From assembly GCA_964422465.1 (NCBI GenBank), contig CAYRBD010000001.1:45052-109051 (forward strand): a DNA stretch of 64,000 nt, in the 5' to 3' direction. Source of the DNA: FW021-bin31 sp964422465 (GTDB lineage Bacteria; Bacteroidota; Bacteroidia; Chitinophagales; Chitinophagaceae). A program made the position numbers and the translations under genes. The notes beneath the pieces are model-generated. The model did no database searches and was not told the origin of the DNA. It worked only from the letters and a program-made list of their open reading frames with translations. Every line of letters starts with the position of its first letter. The first letter of the stretch is position 1. This document shows, piece by piece, positions 18,078 through 26,735 of the stretch.

Positions 18078-20942
18078 TTATCGGCTAAGCAGCATGCTTC
18101 TTTCCTTAAAGAGTTTTCTGAAATAAGGATCCCGCAGGTTTTTAATAAACCGGATAGATTCTCCGGTAGATTTCATTTCCGGCCCCAGTTCTTTATTCAC
18201 ATGGGGGAATTTATTGAAAGAGAATACGGGTTCTTTAATGGCAAAGCCTTCCAGCTTTTTCTCAATTTTGAAATCTTTCAGCTTGTTGGCTTCCAGCATT
18301 ACCTTTGTGGCTATGTTCAGGAAGGGCACGTTGTAGGCTTTTGAGATAAAGGGCGTGGTACGGGAAGCTCTCGGGTTGGCTTCAATCACATACACCTTCC
18401 CATCCTTAATAGCAAACTGCACGTTTATTAGTCCTTTGATGTTCAATGCGCGAGCAATTTTTTCTGCATATACTTCCATGGTTGTCACTTCCAGTGGTGA
18501 CAAGTTGAAGGCGGGTAAAACGGCATTGCTGTCGCCGCTGTGGATGCCGGCGGGTTCAATGTGTTCCATTACCCCCATCACATGGAAATCGGTTCCGTCA
18601 AAAATAGCATCAATTTCAGCTTCCTGACAGCGGTCCAGAAAGTGATCTACCAGGATATGGTTGCCCGGCATGTGTTTAAACAGGCTAACAATGGCTTTTT
18701 CCAATTCCTCCGGATTGATAACGATTTGCATCCGCTGGCCGCCCAGTACGTAAGAAGGGCGTACCAATACAGGATATCCTACTCTTTCCGCCAGTTTCAT
18801 GGCTTCATCCGTGGTATGGGCGGTACCATATTCGGGATAAGGGATTTCCAGCTCTTTGAGCAGGTCGGAAAAGCGTCCCCGGTCCTCTGCCCGGTCCATG
18901 TTTTCGAACGAAGTTCCAATAATCCTGATTCCATTTTCATTTAGCTTTTTGGCCAATTTTAAGGCAGTTTGTCCCCCCAGTTGAACTATAACGCCTTCTG
19001 GTTTTTCGAGCTCAATAATTTCCCGGATATGCTCCCAGAATACAGGTTCAAAATAGAGCTTATCGGCCACATCAAAATCGGTAGATACCGTTTCGGGGTT
19101 ACAATTGACCATAATGGCTTCATAGCCACATTCTTTTATGGCTTTCAGCCCGTGAACGCAGCAATAATCGAACTCAATGCCCTGGCCAATCCGGTTCGGC
19201 CCGGAACCCAATACCAGAATTTTCTTTTTATCAGATACAATACTTTCATTTGTAATAATATCGGTCCCGGAAACCGGTTTGCTTTCGAAGGTAGAATAAA
19301 AATAAGGGGTTTTGGCTTCAAACTCCGCTGAGCAGGTATCTACCATCTTATAAGAACGAAGGAGGCCGAGAGCTTTTCTTTTTTCATATACTTCATCTTC
19401 ATCATCGGTTCCCGTGAGGATAGCGATCTGAGCATCAGAAAATCCGTTTTCTTTGGCTTCCCGTAATAGGTCTTCCGGTATATTTTCGAGGCGGTATTTT
19501 TGAATCTGTTTTTCGAGTTTAACAATAATAGTTATCTGATGGATGAACCAGGGATCGATGAAAGTGAGCTGATGAATAGTGCGTTCGGATATCCCCAGCA
19601 TGAGGGCGTCTTTTATGCGGAAGATGCGATCCCAGGAAGGGGTTTTTAATTTTTCCAGCAACTGATCCGCTTTCATCATGGACTTTCCATAGTATCCCAG
19701 TCCGATGGCCTCATTTTCGAGGCTTTGACATGCTTTCTGAATAGCTTCCGGAAAAGTACGACCGATGGCCATTACTTCTCCCACTGATTTCATTTGCAGT
19801 CCAAGTGTTTTGTCTGCTCCTTTGAATTTGCCGAAATTCCAGCGCGGAATTTTTACGATGACATAGTCGAGAGCGGGTTCAAAGTATGCGGAAGTATTTT
19901 TTGTAATTTGGTTTTTCAACTCATCCAGCCGGTATCCCAGTGCCAGTTTGGTTGCAATCTTTGCAATGGGGTAGCCGGTGGCCTTGGAGGCCAGGGCGGA
20001 AGAACGGCTTACACGGGGGTTAATTTCAATGGCAATCATGTCCTCATTCTCCGGGTTGAAGGCAAATTGAATGTTACACCCGCCGGCAAAGTTTCCGATA
20101 CCGCGCATGATGCGGATAGCCGTGTTGCGCATTTTCTGATAGGCCGTGTCGCTGATGGTCATGCCGGGGGCTACTGTTATGGAATCCCCGGTATGCACGC
20201 CCATGGGATCAAAGTTTTCCACTGTACAAATAATGACCACATTATCGGCACTATCTCGCAGGAGCTCTACCTCAAATTCTTTCCAGCCAAACAATGCTTT
20301 TTCTACCAGTACTTCGTGAATGGGGGAGGCTTCAAGTCCACGTTGCAGGGCGCCATCCAGTTCTTCCTTCGTATGAACAAACCCGCCGCCGGTGCCTCCA
20401 AGTGTGTAAGAAGGACGAATAACCAGGGGAATACCAATTTCCTGGGCAAAATCTTTACCTTCCAGAAAAGAGTTTGCCGTCCGGGCAGGGGCCACCGGAA
20501 TTTTCATGTCTATCATGTATTGTCTGAATTCCTCACGGTCTTCAGCCTTGTCTATGGCGTTAATATCTACACCAATCAGACGGACATTGTATTTTTCCCA
20601 GATGCCAAGCTCATCTACATCTTTGGCCAGGTTGAGCGCTGTTTGTCCCCCCATGGTTGACAGCACACTGTCAATGGGTAACCCATCTTCTGCCTGTTGA
20701 CTTTCTTCTAATATCTGTTCAATGCTTTCCGGCGTCAGTGGCAGCAGATATACTTTGTCGGCCATCATGGGATCGGTCATGATGGTTGCCGGATTGGAAT
20801 TGACGAGCGTTACTTTTACCCCTTCTTCCCGAAGGGAACGGGCGGCCTGAGAGCCACTATAGTCAAATTCACAAGCTTGTCCGATAATGATGGGGCCTGA
20901 CCCGATGATGAGTACAGACTTGATAGAGTTGTCTTTGGGCAT
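18078..20942 (-). CDS. carB: Carbamoyl-phosphate synthase large subunit CarB, lacking the allosteric domain
   Basis: Makes carbamoyl phosphate from bicarbonate, ammonia (from CarA) and two ATP, for arginine and pyrimidine synthesis. Two homologous ATP-grasp halves are visible: GSGPIIIGQACEFDYSG at the start and GSGPNRIGQGIEFDYCC near residue 570, each followed by an ATP-grasp domain (EINPRVSRSSALASKATG and EANPRASRTTPFISKAYN). The protein ends at residue 954, soon after the second grasp domain, so the MGS-type regulatory domain (about 130 residues in E. coli CarB) is missing. Shortened CarB is known in Bacteroidota. carA is not nearby. Start ATG at 20942 gives the usual N-terminus. Confidence 0.96.
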   Translation of the reverse strand: MPKDNSIKSVLIIGSGPIIIGQACEFDYSGSQAARSLREEGVKVTLVNSNPATIMTDPMMADKVYLLPLTPESIEQILEESQQAEDGLPIDSVLSTMGGQTALNLAKDVDELGIWEKYNVRLIGVDINAIDKAEDREEFRQYMIDMKIPVAPARTANSFLEGKDFAQEIGIPLVIRPSYTLGGTGGGFVHTKEELDGALQRGLEASPIHEVLVEKALFGWKEFEVELLRDSADNVVIICTVENFDPMGVHTGDSITVAPGMTISDTAYQKMRNTAIRIMRGIGNFAGGCNIQFAFNPENEDMIAIEINPRVSRSSALASKATGYPIAKIATKLALGYRLDELKNQITKNTSAYFEPALDYVIVKIPRWNFGKFKGADKTLGLQMKSVGEVMAIGRTFPEAIQKACQSLENEAIGLGYYGKSMMKADQLLEKLKTPSWDRIFRIKDALMLGISERTIHQLTFIDPWFIHQITIIVKLEKQIQKYRLENIPEDLLREAKENGFSDAQIAILTGTDDEDEVYEKRKALGLLRSYKMVDTCSAEFEAKTPYFYSTFESKPVSGTDIITNESIVSDKKKILVLGSGPNRIGQGIEFDYCCVHGLKAIKECGYEAIMVNCNPETVSTDFDVADKLYFEPVFWEHIREIIELEKPEGVIVQLGGQTALKLAKKLNENGIRIIGTSFENMDRAEDRGRFSDLLKELEIPYPEYGTAHTTDEAMKLAERVGYPVLVRPSYVLGGQRMQIVINPEELEKAIVSLFKHMPGNHILVDHFLDRCQEAEIDAIFDGTDFHVMGVMEHIEPAGIHSGDSNAVLPAFNLSPLEVTTMEVYAEKIARALNIKGLINVQFAIKDGKVYVIEANPRASRTTPFISKAYNVPFLNIATKVMLEANKLKDFKIEKKLEGFAIKEPVFSFNKFPHVNKELGPEMKSTGESIRFIKNLRDPYFRKLFKERSMLLSR

Positions 20943-21019
20943 AATACCAATTAGGAACTTTTATTAAGATTTAAAAAAGATTCCTTTCTGACTTGCAGGT
21001 CAAAAAAAAGAAAATCGTG

Positions 21020-21027
21020 CAAATTTA
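21020..21027 (-). promoter_or_regulatory. -7 box candidate upstream of carB
   Basis: TAAATTTG on the - strand, 78 bases before the carB start; a T-rich stretch but no exact TTG stands at the -33 position. The rest of the 217-base gap between coaA and carB shows no open frame or hairpin that I can support. Confidence 0.35.
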
Positions 21028-21159
21028 GGATATTAAACTTTTCAAAAAAAATAAAATGGGATTTGGTTTTTTCATTGTTTTAGCACAGGAATAAAAACAA
21101 ATAATTCCTTCCTGCTCGTGAAGGCAGTTTATACTAAAAACAGGGAACCTATCCTGAGG

Positions 21160-22095
21160 CTATAGCTTTCGTAGCAAAACCTCTTGTACAAAATGATCGG
21201 GTCCTTTTCTAAGGATGAGTTTTGCGCGGCTTCTGGTAGGTAAAATATTCTCATCCAGGTTGGGTTGATTAATTTCCTCCCAAATTTGAATCGCCATGGC
21301 CCTGCTTTCTTTTTCCGATAGATGAGAAAACCGGTGAAAAAAGGATTTAGGATCTTTAAAGGCTGTTTTTTTCAGAGCTTCAAAACGATCTACATACCAG
21401 CGCCTGATGTATTCTGGTTTGGCATCTACATAAATAGAGAAATCAAAGAAATCCGATACGAAAACTTCGGCTGCTTTTCCCCCTTGTAATACGTTGATCC
21501 CCTCTAAAATGACGATATCGGGTTGCGCAATACAACGGGTTTGGTCTTCCTGTACGTCATAATACAGGTGGGAATAAACGGGTGCCTTTACCTTTGGCGC
21601 TCCCGATTTGATGTTAGCCAGGAAGTTAATTAGCTTTCTGGTGTCATAGCTTTCCGGGAAACCTTTGCGGTTCATCAGGTTATTTTCTTCCAACACCCTG
21701 TTGGGATAAAGAAAGCCGTCTGTGGTTACCAATTCTACGCGGGGATTTTGTGGCCAAAGGCTAAGCAAATGTTGTAATACGCGGGCCGTGGTACTCTTGC
21801 CCACGGCTACGCTGCCCGCTATGCCAATGATAAAAGGAACCTTTTTAATGCTGGCATGTAAAAATTTATCTGTGGCGTTATACAATTCCCGACTGGCCTG
21901 CACATGGAAGTTCAACAATCTTGAAAGGGGCAAATAGACCTGTTGAACCTCTTCCTGGGTGAGGGGTTCGTTTAGCGCTTTTAACCTTTGGATATCTGTG
22001 TGGAGCAAGTTGGTGATATCAGTATCTTTTAACCGCGCCCATTCGTGCCGGTCTATGGTGAGGTAGGGGGAGTATGATTTTTTTTGTTTTGACAT
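21160..22095 (-). CDS. coaA: Type I pantothenate kinase CoaA
   Basis: P-loop kinase that phosphorylates pantothenate, the first step of coenzyme A synthesis. The Walker A motif GSVAVGKST lies at about residues 94-102, inside the family stretch FIIGIAGSVAVGKSTTARVLQ; VELVTTDGFLYPN (about 130) and the late segment FDFSIYVDA are also typical of CoaA rather than of uridine kinases. Length 311 is normal. Lies 42 bases downstream of an ABC exporter gene in the same direction. Confidence 0.95.
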   Translation of the reverse strand: MSKQKKSYSPYLTIDRHEWARLKDTDITNLLHTDIQRLKALNEPLTQEEVQQVYLPLSRLLNFHVQASRELYNATDKFLHASIKKVPFIIGIAGSVAVGKSTTARVLQHLLSLWPQNPRVELVTTDGFLYPNRVLEENNLMNRKGFPESYDTRKLINFLANIKSGAPKVKAPVYSHLYYDVQEDQTRCIAQPDIVILEGINVLQGGKAAEVFVSDFFDFSIYVDAKPEYIRRWYVDRFEALKKTAFKDPKSFFHRFSHLSEKESRAMAIQIWEEINQPNLDENILPTRSRAKLILRKGPDHFVQEVLLRKL

Positions 22096-22137
22096 TTTTC
22101 TGGTTTAACCGGAGGATAAAGAAGAGGTGGGTTTTAG

Positions 22138-23958
22138 TTATTCAAATTGCTGCATTTTAACCAGCCTGTAATAATATCCTCCTTTTTCAATCAATTCACT
22201 ATGCTTGCCACGTTCTACGATTTTCCCCTGGTTGAGTACTACTATTTCATCGGCATTTTGAATGGTGGACAGACGGTGGGCGATCACGATAGTTGTTCTG
22301 TTTTGCATGAGATGATCAATAGCTTCCTGAACAAATCGCTCACTTTCTGTGTCCAGAGAGGAGGTGGCTTCATCCAGAATGAGAATCGGTGGATTTTTGA
22401 GTACCGCCCGGGCGATGGTCAGGCGTTGTCTTTCTCCACCACTCAGCAGCCCTCCCCGGTCTCCGATGTTGGTATCATACCCTTTTTCTTTTTGAAGGAT
22501 AAACTGATGGGCGCTGGCCACCTTTGCGGCTCTTTCTACCTGTTCTCGCGTAGCATCCGGCGTGCCGAGGGCAATGTTATTGAAAATGGTATCATTAAAC
22601 AGAATGGGTTCCTGCGTTACAATACCCATTAACCCACGAAGGTCTTTTATCTTATAGTTTTTGATATTGATACCGTCCACTTCTATTGCTCCTTTTCTAA
22701 CATCATGAAAGCGGGGAATCAAATCAGCTAAGGTTGATTTACCTGCTCCTGAGGCTCCCACGACTGCCACCATCTGGCCCTTCTTGATTTTAAGATTGAT
22801 GTTTTGGAGTATGGTTTTTTCCCGATAGGCAAAACAGACCTCTGAGAAAGCTATGGTGTCTTTAAATGCTGTTATGGGGAGGGCATCTTGTTTTTCTTTG
22901 ATGGTTTCGGTGGTATCCAGTATTGTTTGAATTCGCTCTGCGCTGGCTTTTCCTTTTTGGATATTATAAGCTGCCGTGGAGAAGGATTTTAACGGGCTGA
23001 TTATCTGGGAAAAGATTGCAATATAGGCGATAAATACTTCGGCGCTCACCAGAGGGGGATTCCCCAGGGCAAGCCTTCCACCAAAGTATAAAACGATACA
23101 AAGGACTACTATGCCGAGAAATTCAGACATGGGAGAGGCCAGGTCTCTGCGGCGGTAAATACTGTTTTTTATATGGAAAAGGATATTATTTTCTGCAAGG
23201 AAACGACTTGTCCGCTGGTCTTCTGCATTAAAGGCTTTTACAATTCGCATCCCGGCCAGCGTTTCTTCCATAAGAGAAAGGAGGTCGCCGAGCTTACTTT
23301 GTCCGGCTGTGGATTTCTTTTTTAGAGACTTGCTTACGCGCCCGATTACAAAGCCCGTTATGGGCAGAAAAATCAATAAGAACAAGGTTAATTGCGGGCT
23401 CAATTTGATCATGGCAATGAGAAAGACAATGATCGTGAGCGGTTCTCGGAATGCAGTTACCAGTACGCTGATAATAGAGGTTTCTACCTCTTGCAGGTCA
23501 TTGGTCATTCGGCTCAGGATATCTCCCTTTCTTTCTTCAGAAAAGTATCCGATGGGCAGACGCAATACCTTTGTGTACAGGTCGGTGCGCATGTCGTTGA
23601 TAACAGAATTTCGGATAGGAGAATTGATCCAGTTGCTCAGGTACAGGAAAAAATTTTTAAAGAAAATAGTGAGGATAACCATGATGCAAATAAAACCAAG
23701 CGCCTGCACTTTTCCCTGATGGATAATAATCTGAGAAAGATAATAGTTAAAGGTGTTAATCAGGCTATCAGCTGACAGGCTGAAGCCTGGTTGTTTGTAA
23801 ATGAGGTCCGTTTTCCCGAAGATCAGGGACAAAAAAGGGATAAGCATGGTGAGAGACACCAGGGAGAAAACAACGGAAAGAAGGTTGAATATAAAATAAG
23901 CGACAATCGCTTTCGTGTGACGTTTTAAATATTTGAAAACAGGAAATAAACCCTTCAT
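22138..23958 (-). CDS. ABC exporter, MsbA-like (fused membrane and ATPase domains)
   Basis: 606 residues in the usual half-transporter layout: six hydrophobic segments in residues 1-320, then an ATPase domain with Walker A GASGAGKST (about 395-403), signature LSGGERQR (about 500-507), Walker B ILILDEATSSLD and the switch His in VIAHRLST. Homodimeric exporters of this build move lipid A-core (MsbA), other lipids or drugs; gene context gives no substrate. N-terminal region (FKYLKRHTKAIVAYF) is like Bacteroidota lipid flippase MsbA homologues, so a lipid substrate is the best guess. Divergent from rbfA, upstream of coaA. Confidence 0.88.
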   Translation of the reverse strand: MKGLFPVFKYLKRHTKAIVAYFIFNLLSVVFSLVSLTMLIPFLSLIFGKTDLIYKQPGFSLSADSLINTFNYYLSQIIIHQGKVQALGFICIMVILTIFFKNFFLYLSNWINSPIRNSVINDMRTDLYTKVLRLPIGYFSEERKGDILSRMTNDLQEVETSIISVLVTAFREPLTIIVFLIAMIKLSPQLTLFLLIFLPITGFVIGRVSKSLKKKSTAGQSKLGDLLSLMEETLAGMRIVKAFNAEDQRTSRFLAENNILFHIKNSIYRRRDLASPMSEFLGIVVLCIVLYFGGRLALGNPPLVSAEVFIAYIAIFSQIISPLKSFSTAAYNIQKGKASAERIQTILDTTETIKEKQDALPITAFKDTIAFSEVCFAYREKTILQNINLKIKKGQMVAVVGASGAGKSTLADLIPRFHDVRKGAIEVDGINIKNYKIKDLRGLMGIVTQEPILFNDTIFNNIALGTPDATREQVERAAKVASAHQFILQKEKGYDTNIGDRGGLLSGGERQRLTIARAVLKNPPILILDEATSSLDTESERFVQEAIDHLMQNRTTIVIAHRLSTIQNADEIVVLNQGKIVERGKHSELIEKGGYYYRLVKMQQFE

Positions 23959-24044
23959 AAATTGAGTTAGAAGATAATTCTGTTGATGGCAATCTGAATA
24001 AAAGCCGTAAATTTACAACATATTCAATCAATACAAACCTGATT

Positions 24045-24416
24045 ATGGAAGAACGGAAAAGACAAAAACAAGTAGGAAGTCTCATACAGGAGGAGCTAAG
24101 CATCATTTTTCAGCGTTTGGGAATTCATATGATAGGAGGAGCGATGGTTTCCGTAGCTGCCGTGAGGATGACTCCTGATCTATTGGAAGCACGAATATAT
24201 CTGAGCATCTATAATGCTGATAATCAGGATGAAATAATGGAAAAAATCCAGGAAAAACAGGGGGAAATAAAAAAGCAGTTGGGGAACCGGTTACGGCATC
24301 AATTGCGACGGATTCCCGTATTGGCCTTTTATAAAGACGATACGCTGGATTATGTTTTTAAGATGGAGGAAGTGTTTAAAAAAATTCATGAGAAGGACCA
24401 AAAACGGAAAGGATAA
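24045..24416 (+). CDS. rbfA: 30S ribosome-binding factor RbfA
   Basis: Small KH-type protein (123 residues) that helps mature the 16S rRNA 5' end and is needed for growth in the cold in known systems. Recognised by the N-terminal RKRQKQVGSLIQEELSIIF, the central VRMTPDLLEARIYLSIY and the C-terminal LRHQLRRIPVLAFYKDDTLDY, which hold the positions typical of RbfA. Followed 48 bases later by a LolC/E-type permease gene, an arrangement common in Bacteroidota genomes; functional linkage is not evident. Confidence 0.93.
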   Translation: MEERKRQKQVGSLIQEELSIIFQRLGIHMIGGAMVSVAAVRMTPDLLEARIYLSIYNADNQDEIMEKIQEKQGEIKKQLGNRLRHQLRRIPVLAFYKDDTLDYVFKMEEVFKKIHEKDQKRKG

Positions 24417-24464
24417 GCGTGCTATGCGCAGCCGTTTTTTTGAAAACAACACAAGCATCGTATC

Positions 24465-25691
24465 TTGATCTGGCAATTTGCATCACGTTATATCCGGGCT
24501 AAAAAATCTACGCAGGCTATTAATATTATTTCCTGGGTCAGCATGGGAGCTATTGCCGTAGGGGCGGCCGCGCTGATCATCGTGTTAAGTGTATTTAATG
24601 GTTTTGAAGGATTGGTAAAATCGCTCTATTCTTCTTTTTACCCTGAGTTAAAAATTTCTCCCGAACTCGGTAAAACCATGCTAGTGCCTGCTTCCAGGCT
24701 CGATTCTTTGAAAAGATTGCCCGGGATAAGCCAGGTTTCCAAAACACTGGAAGAAAAAGCGCTCGTGCAGTACAATGGTGAAAAGATGATTGTGGAATTA
24801 AAGGGAGTGGATTCTGTGTTTCAACAGGTAACAGGGATCCGGCGTAAAATGGTGCATGGAAGTTTTGATGTGGGAACTGTGGATTCTCCGAATGCCGTAT
24901 TGGGAATAGGGGTAGAGGCTACGCTGGGTGTGGATGTGAAGCGGGGTATGTTACCAATAGTAATTTATTTACCGAGGGCCGATGCAGGTAACCTGATGAT
25001 GCCACAAGAAGCCTTTTTTACGGGGGAAATCCACCCCTCCGGTACTTTTGCTATTCAACAGGATTTTGATAATAAATATGTACTTACCAATCTGAGATTT
25101 CTTCAGGATTTAATGGGTAAACCTTCAGACGAAGCCTCTTCGGTGGAAATTTCTTTGCGAAATGAAGCGGATATGAAGCTGGTGAAAAGGCAAGTCCTGC
25201 GGCTATTTCCAGAAAATGAATATGAGGTGCAGACCCGATTTGAACAGAACCGGTCTCTTTATCTGGTCATGCAAACTGAAAAATGGGCGGTATATGCTAT
25301 TCTTTGTTTTATTTTCATTATTGCTGCTTTTAATATGATTGGAGCTTTGTCTATGCTGGTTATTGAAAAACGTAAAGACATTACTATCCTGAAGGCAATG
25401 GGCGCGCGAGATGGACTTATTCAACGAATTTTTCTTGCAGAAGGACTGTTAATTGCGGGAACAGGAGCCGGTATTGGAACTTTAATTGCTTTATTGGTCT
25501 GCCTGGGACAGCAGTATTTTGGATGGGTTAAACTGGGAGGGGGAACCTTTGTGGTAGATGCTTATCCGGTAAATATGCATTTTACGGATTTTCTCCTGGT
25601 GTGGGTCACTATTCTCATTGTCTCTCTGTTGGCTTCCTGGTATCCCGCTTACCAGGCCGCTCATCGGCCCATTTCTCTAAAGACTGAGTAG
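24465..25691 (+). CDS. LolC/LolE-type ABC transporter permease (FtsX family)
   Basis: Inner-membrane permease of 408 residues with the MacB/FtsX layout: one N-terminal membrane helix (about 20-45), a large periplasmic domain (about 50-265) and three C-terminal helices (about 275-400). The N-terminal stretch FASRYIRAKKSTQAINIISWVS is typical of LolC/E lipoprotein-releasing permeases, so moving lipoproteins or other envelope cargo is the likely role. The partner ATPase is not in the window. Start is TTG at 24465: an in-frame stop at 24441 leaves no ATG or GTG, so the rare start is forced unless translation starts inside. Confidence 0.88.
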   Translation: MIWQFASRYIRAKKSTQAINIISWVSMGAIAVGAAALIIVLSVFNGFEGLVKSLYSSFYPELKISPELGKTMLVPASRLDSLKRLPGISQVSKTLEEKALVQYNGEKMIVELKGVDSVFQQVTGIRRKMVHGSFDVGTVDSPNAVLGIGVEATLGVDVKRGMLPIVIYLPRADAGNLMMPQEAFFTGEIHPSGTFAIQQDFDNKYVLTNLRFLQDLMGKPSDEASSVEISLRNEADMKLVKRQVLRLFPENEYEVQTRFEQNRSLYLVMQTEKWAVYAILCFIFIIAAFNMIGALSMLVIEKRKDITILKAMGARDGLIQRIFLAEGLLIAGTGAGIGTLIALLVCLGQQYFGWVKLGGGTFVVDAYPVNMHFTDFLLVWVTILIVSLLASWYPAYQAAHRPISLKTE

Positions 25692-25696
25692 AAAAA

Positions 25697-25728
25697 TTTC
25701 CAATCCCGAAAAAAATATACTACCTTTG
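25697..25728 (+). promoter_or_regulatory. Promoter of the Xre-RES toxin-antitoxin operon
   Basis: TTTC at 25697-25700 (one mismatch to TTTG), 20-base spacer, TACCTTTG at 25721-25728. The -7 box merges with a short palindrome TACC-N5-GGTA (25721-25733), a possible site for autoregulation by the Xre antitoxin. Predicted transcript start is about 10 bases before the ATG. Confidence 0.5.
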
Positions 25729-25745
25729 GGGTAAAATGATACGAT

Positions 25746-26249
25746 ATGGCAAAAGAAAATAAATACTATCAGAAAGGAGGAGACAATAAGAAAGCCCCTC
25801 CCAGGCCCTATAAACTTCCATCAGAAGGAGAAAAAGACAGCCTGGTGATGGAGGTAGGAGCGGTTTATATGCCGGTTTATCTTGCAGATAATTTTTCCAA
25901 AATTCAAAGAATCTATACCGGATATACAAAGGCGGATGTTGATCATTTTAAGAACCAGGCTGAGTTGGATTATGAAACGCTTGCCCGCATGTTGCATGTA
26001 ACCAAAGCCACACTTTTCCGTCGTGGAAACAACCCCTTTGACAGTAGCCTGAGCGAGCGATTGATGGCCCTGAGAGACCTTTATTCCTATGGCTATAGCG
26101 TGATGGGCAGCCGGCAAAGTTTCAACGGTTGGATGAAGTCCGATAATGTAGCGCTCCAAAGACGGCCTATTGATCTTACAGATACGCTTTATGGTATTTC
26201 TGAGATTAAAAATGTTCTTGGCCGTATAGAATATGGCGTTTTTTCCTGA
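25746..26249 (+). CDS. Xre/MbcA/ParS-type antitoxin of a RES-Xre toxin-antitoxin system
   Basis: 167 residues. The N-terminal part (about 1-45) is basic and proline-rich, the middle (about 60-110) is a helix-turn-helix-like segment (LARMLHVTKATLFRR) and the C-terminal part is the toxin-binding MbcA/ParS-type domain with SERLMALRDLYSYGYSVMG, FNGWMKSDNVALQRRPIDL and TLYGISEIKNVLGRIEYG; the pattern of a final GW-type segment with LQ.P..L is typical of this family. Immediately followed by the RES toxin gene (12-base gap). Antitoxins of this family neutralise the toxin and repress the operon; the latter is inferred here. Confidence 0.9.
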   Translation: MAKENKYYQKGGDNKKAPPRPYKLPSEGEKDSLVMEVGAVYMPVYLADNFSKIQRIYTGYTKADVDHFKNQAELDYETLARMLHVTKATLFRRGNNPFDSSLSERLMALRDLYSYGYSVMGSRQSFNGWMKSDNVALQRRPIDLTDTLYGISEIKNVLGRIEYGVFS

Positions 26250-26261
26250 TAATTGGTCTTT

Positions 26262-26717
26262 ATGAAAGTTTTTCATTTGGGCAACAGCCGGTATGCAGGG
26301 GAGCTTACCGGAAAAGGGGCAGAACTTTACGGGGGCAGGTGGAATCGGCCGGGAATACCCTGTATATATACCTCCTGTTCTTTATCCCTGTCTGTTTTGG
26401 AATATGCCGCAAATAATTCTTTATATCGCATTCCCCGGGCTCTTAGTTATACGGTTTTAGAAATTCCGGATAAGGGCCATAAATTTTTTCCAGTCTCAAA
26501 GCTACCGGGGGATTGGCAATGCCGACCAATCCCCGTATCTACCATGGATTTTGGAACCCGTTATCTTAACTCAGGGAAATATTTGGTTATTGCGGTACCC
26601 AGTGTTATTGTCCCACAGGAAACAAATTATCTTATTAACCCCTTGCATCCGGAAATATCATCGGTCCGGATCGTAGATCAACAGGATTTTGTTTTTGATG
26701 TGAGGGTGAAAGGATGA
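26262..26717 (+). CDS. RES domain toxin (NAD+-depleting)
   Basis: 151 residues from ATG 26262 (the frame is open to a TTG at 26253, only three residues longer). RES toxins of RES-Xre modules degrade NAD+ and stop growth in characterised cases (MbcT, Res of Pseudomonas putida). Family residues are visible: GGRWNRPG with R26 and R29, Y36 in IYTS, E47 in SVLEYAAN and S114 in VPSVIVP, followed by ETNYLINPLHP, which is highly typical. The full set of residues is present, so the toxin looks intact. Lies directly after its antitoxin; convergent with the nitrobindin-like gene. Confidence 0.92.
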   Translation: MKVFHLGNSRYAGELTGKGAELYGGRWNRPGIPCIYTSCSLSLSVLEYAANNSLYRIPRALSYTVLEIPDKGHKFFPVSKLPGDWQCRPIPVSTMDFGTRYLNSGKYLVIAVPSVIVPQETNYLINPLHPEISSVRIVDQQDFVFDVRVKG

Positions 26718-26735
26718 TGTCGGCAATCTCCCTGT

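Noticed and set aside
19794..20660. Long open frame (288 codons) on the + strand inside carB
   Set aside because: It lies wholly opposite the carB gene; its translation has no recognisable motif, while the carB frame holds all ATP-grasp motifs. It is a shadow frame.
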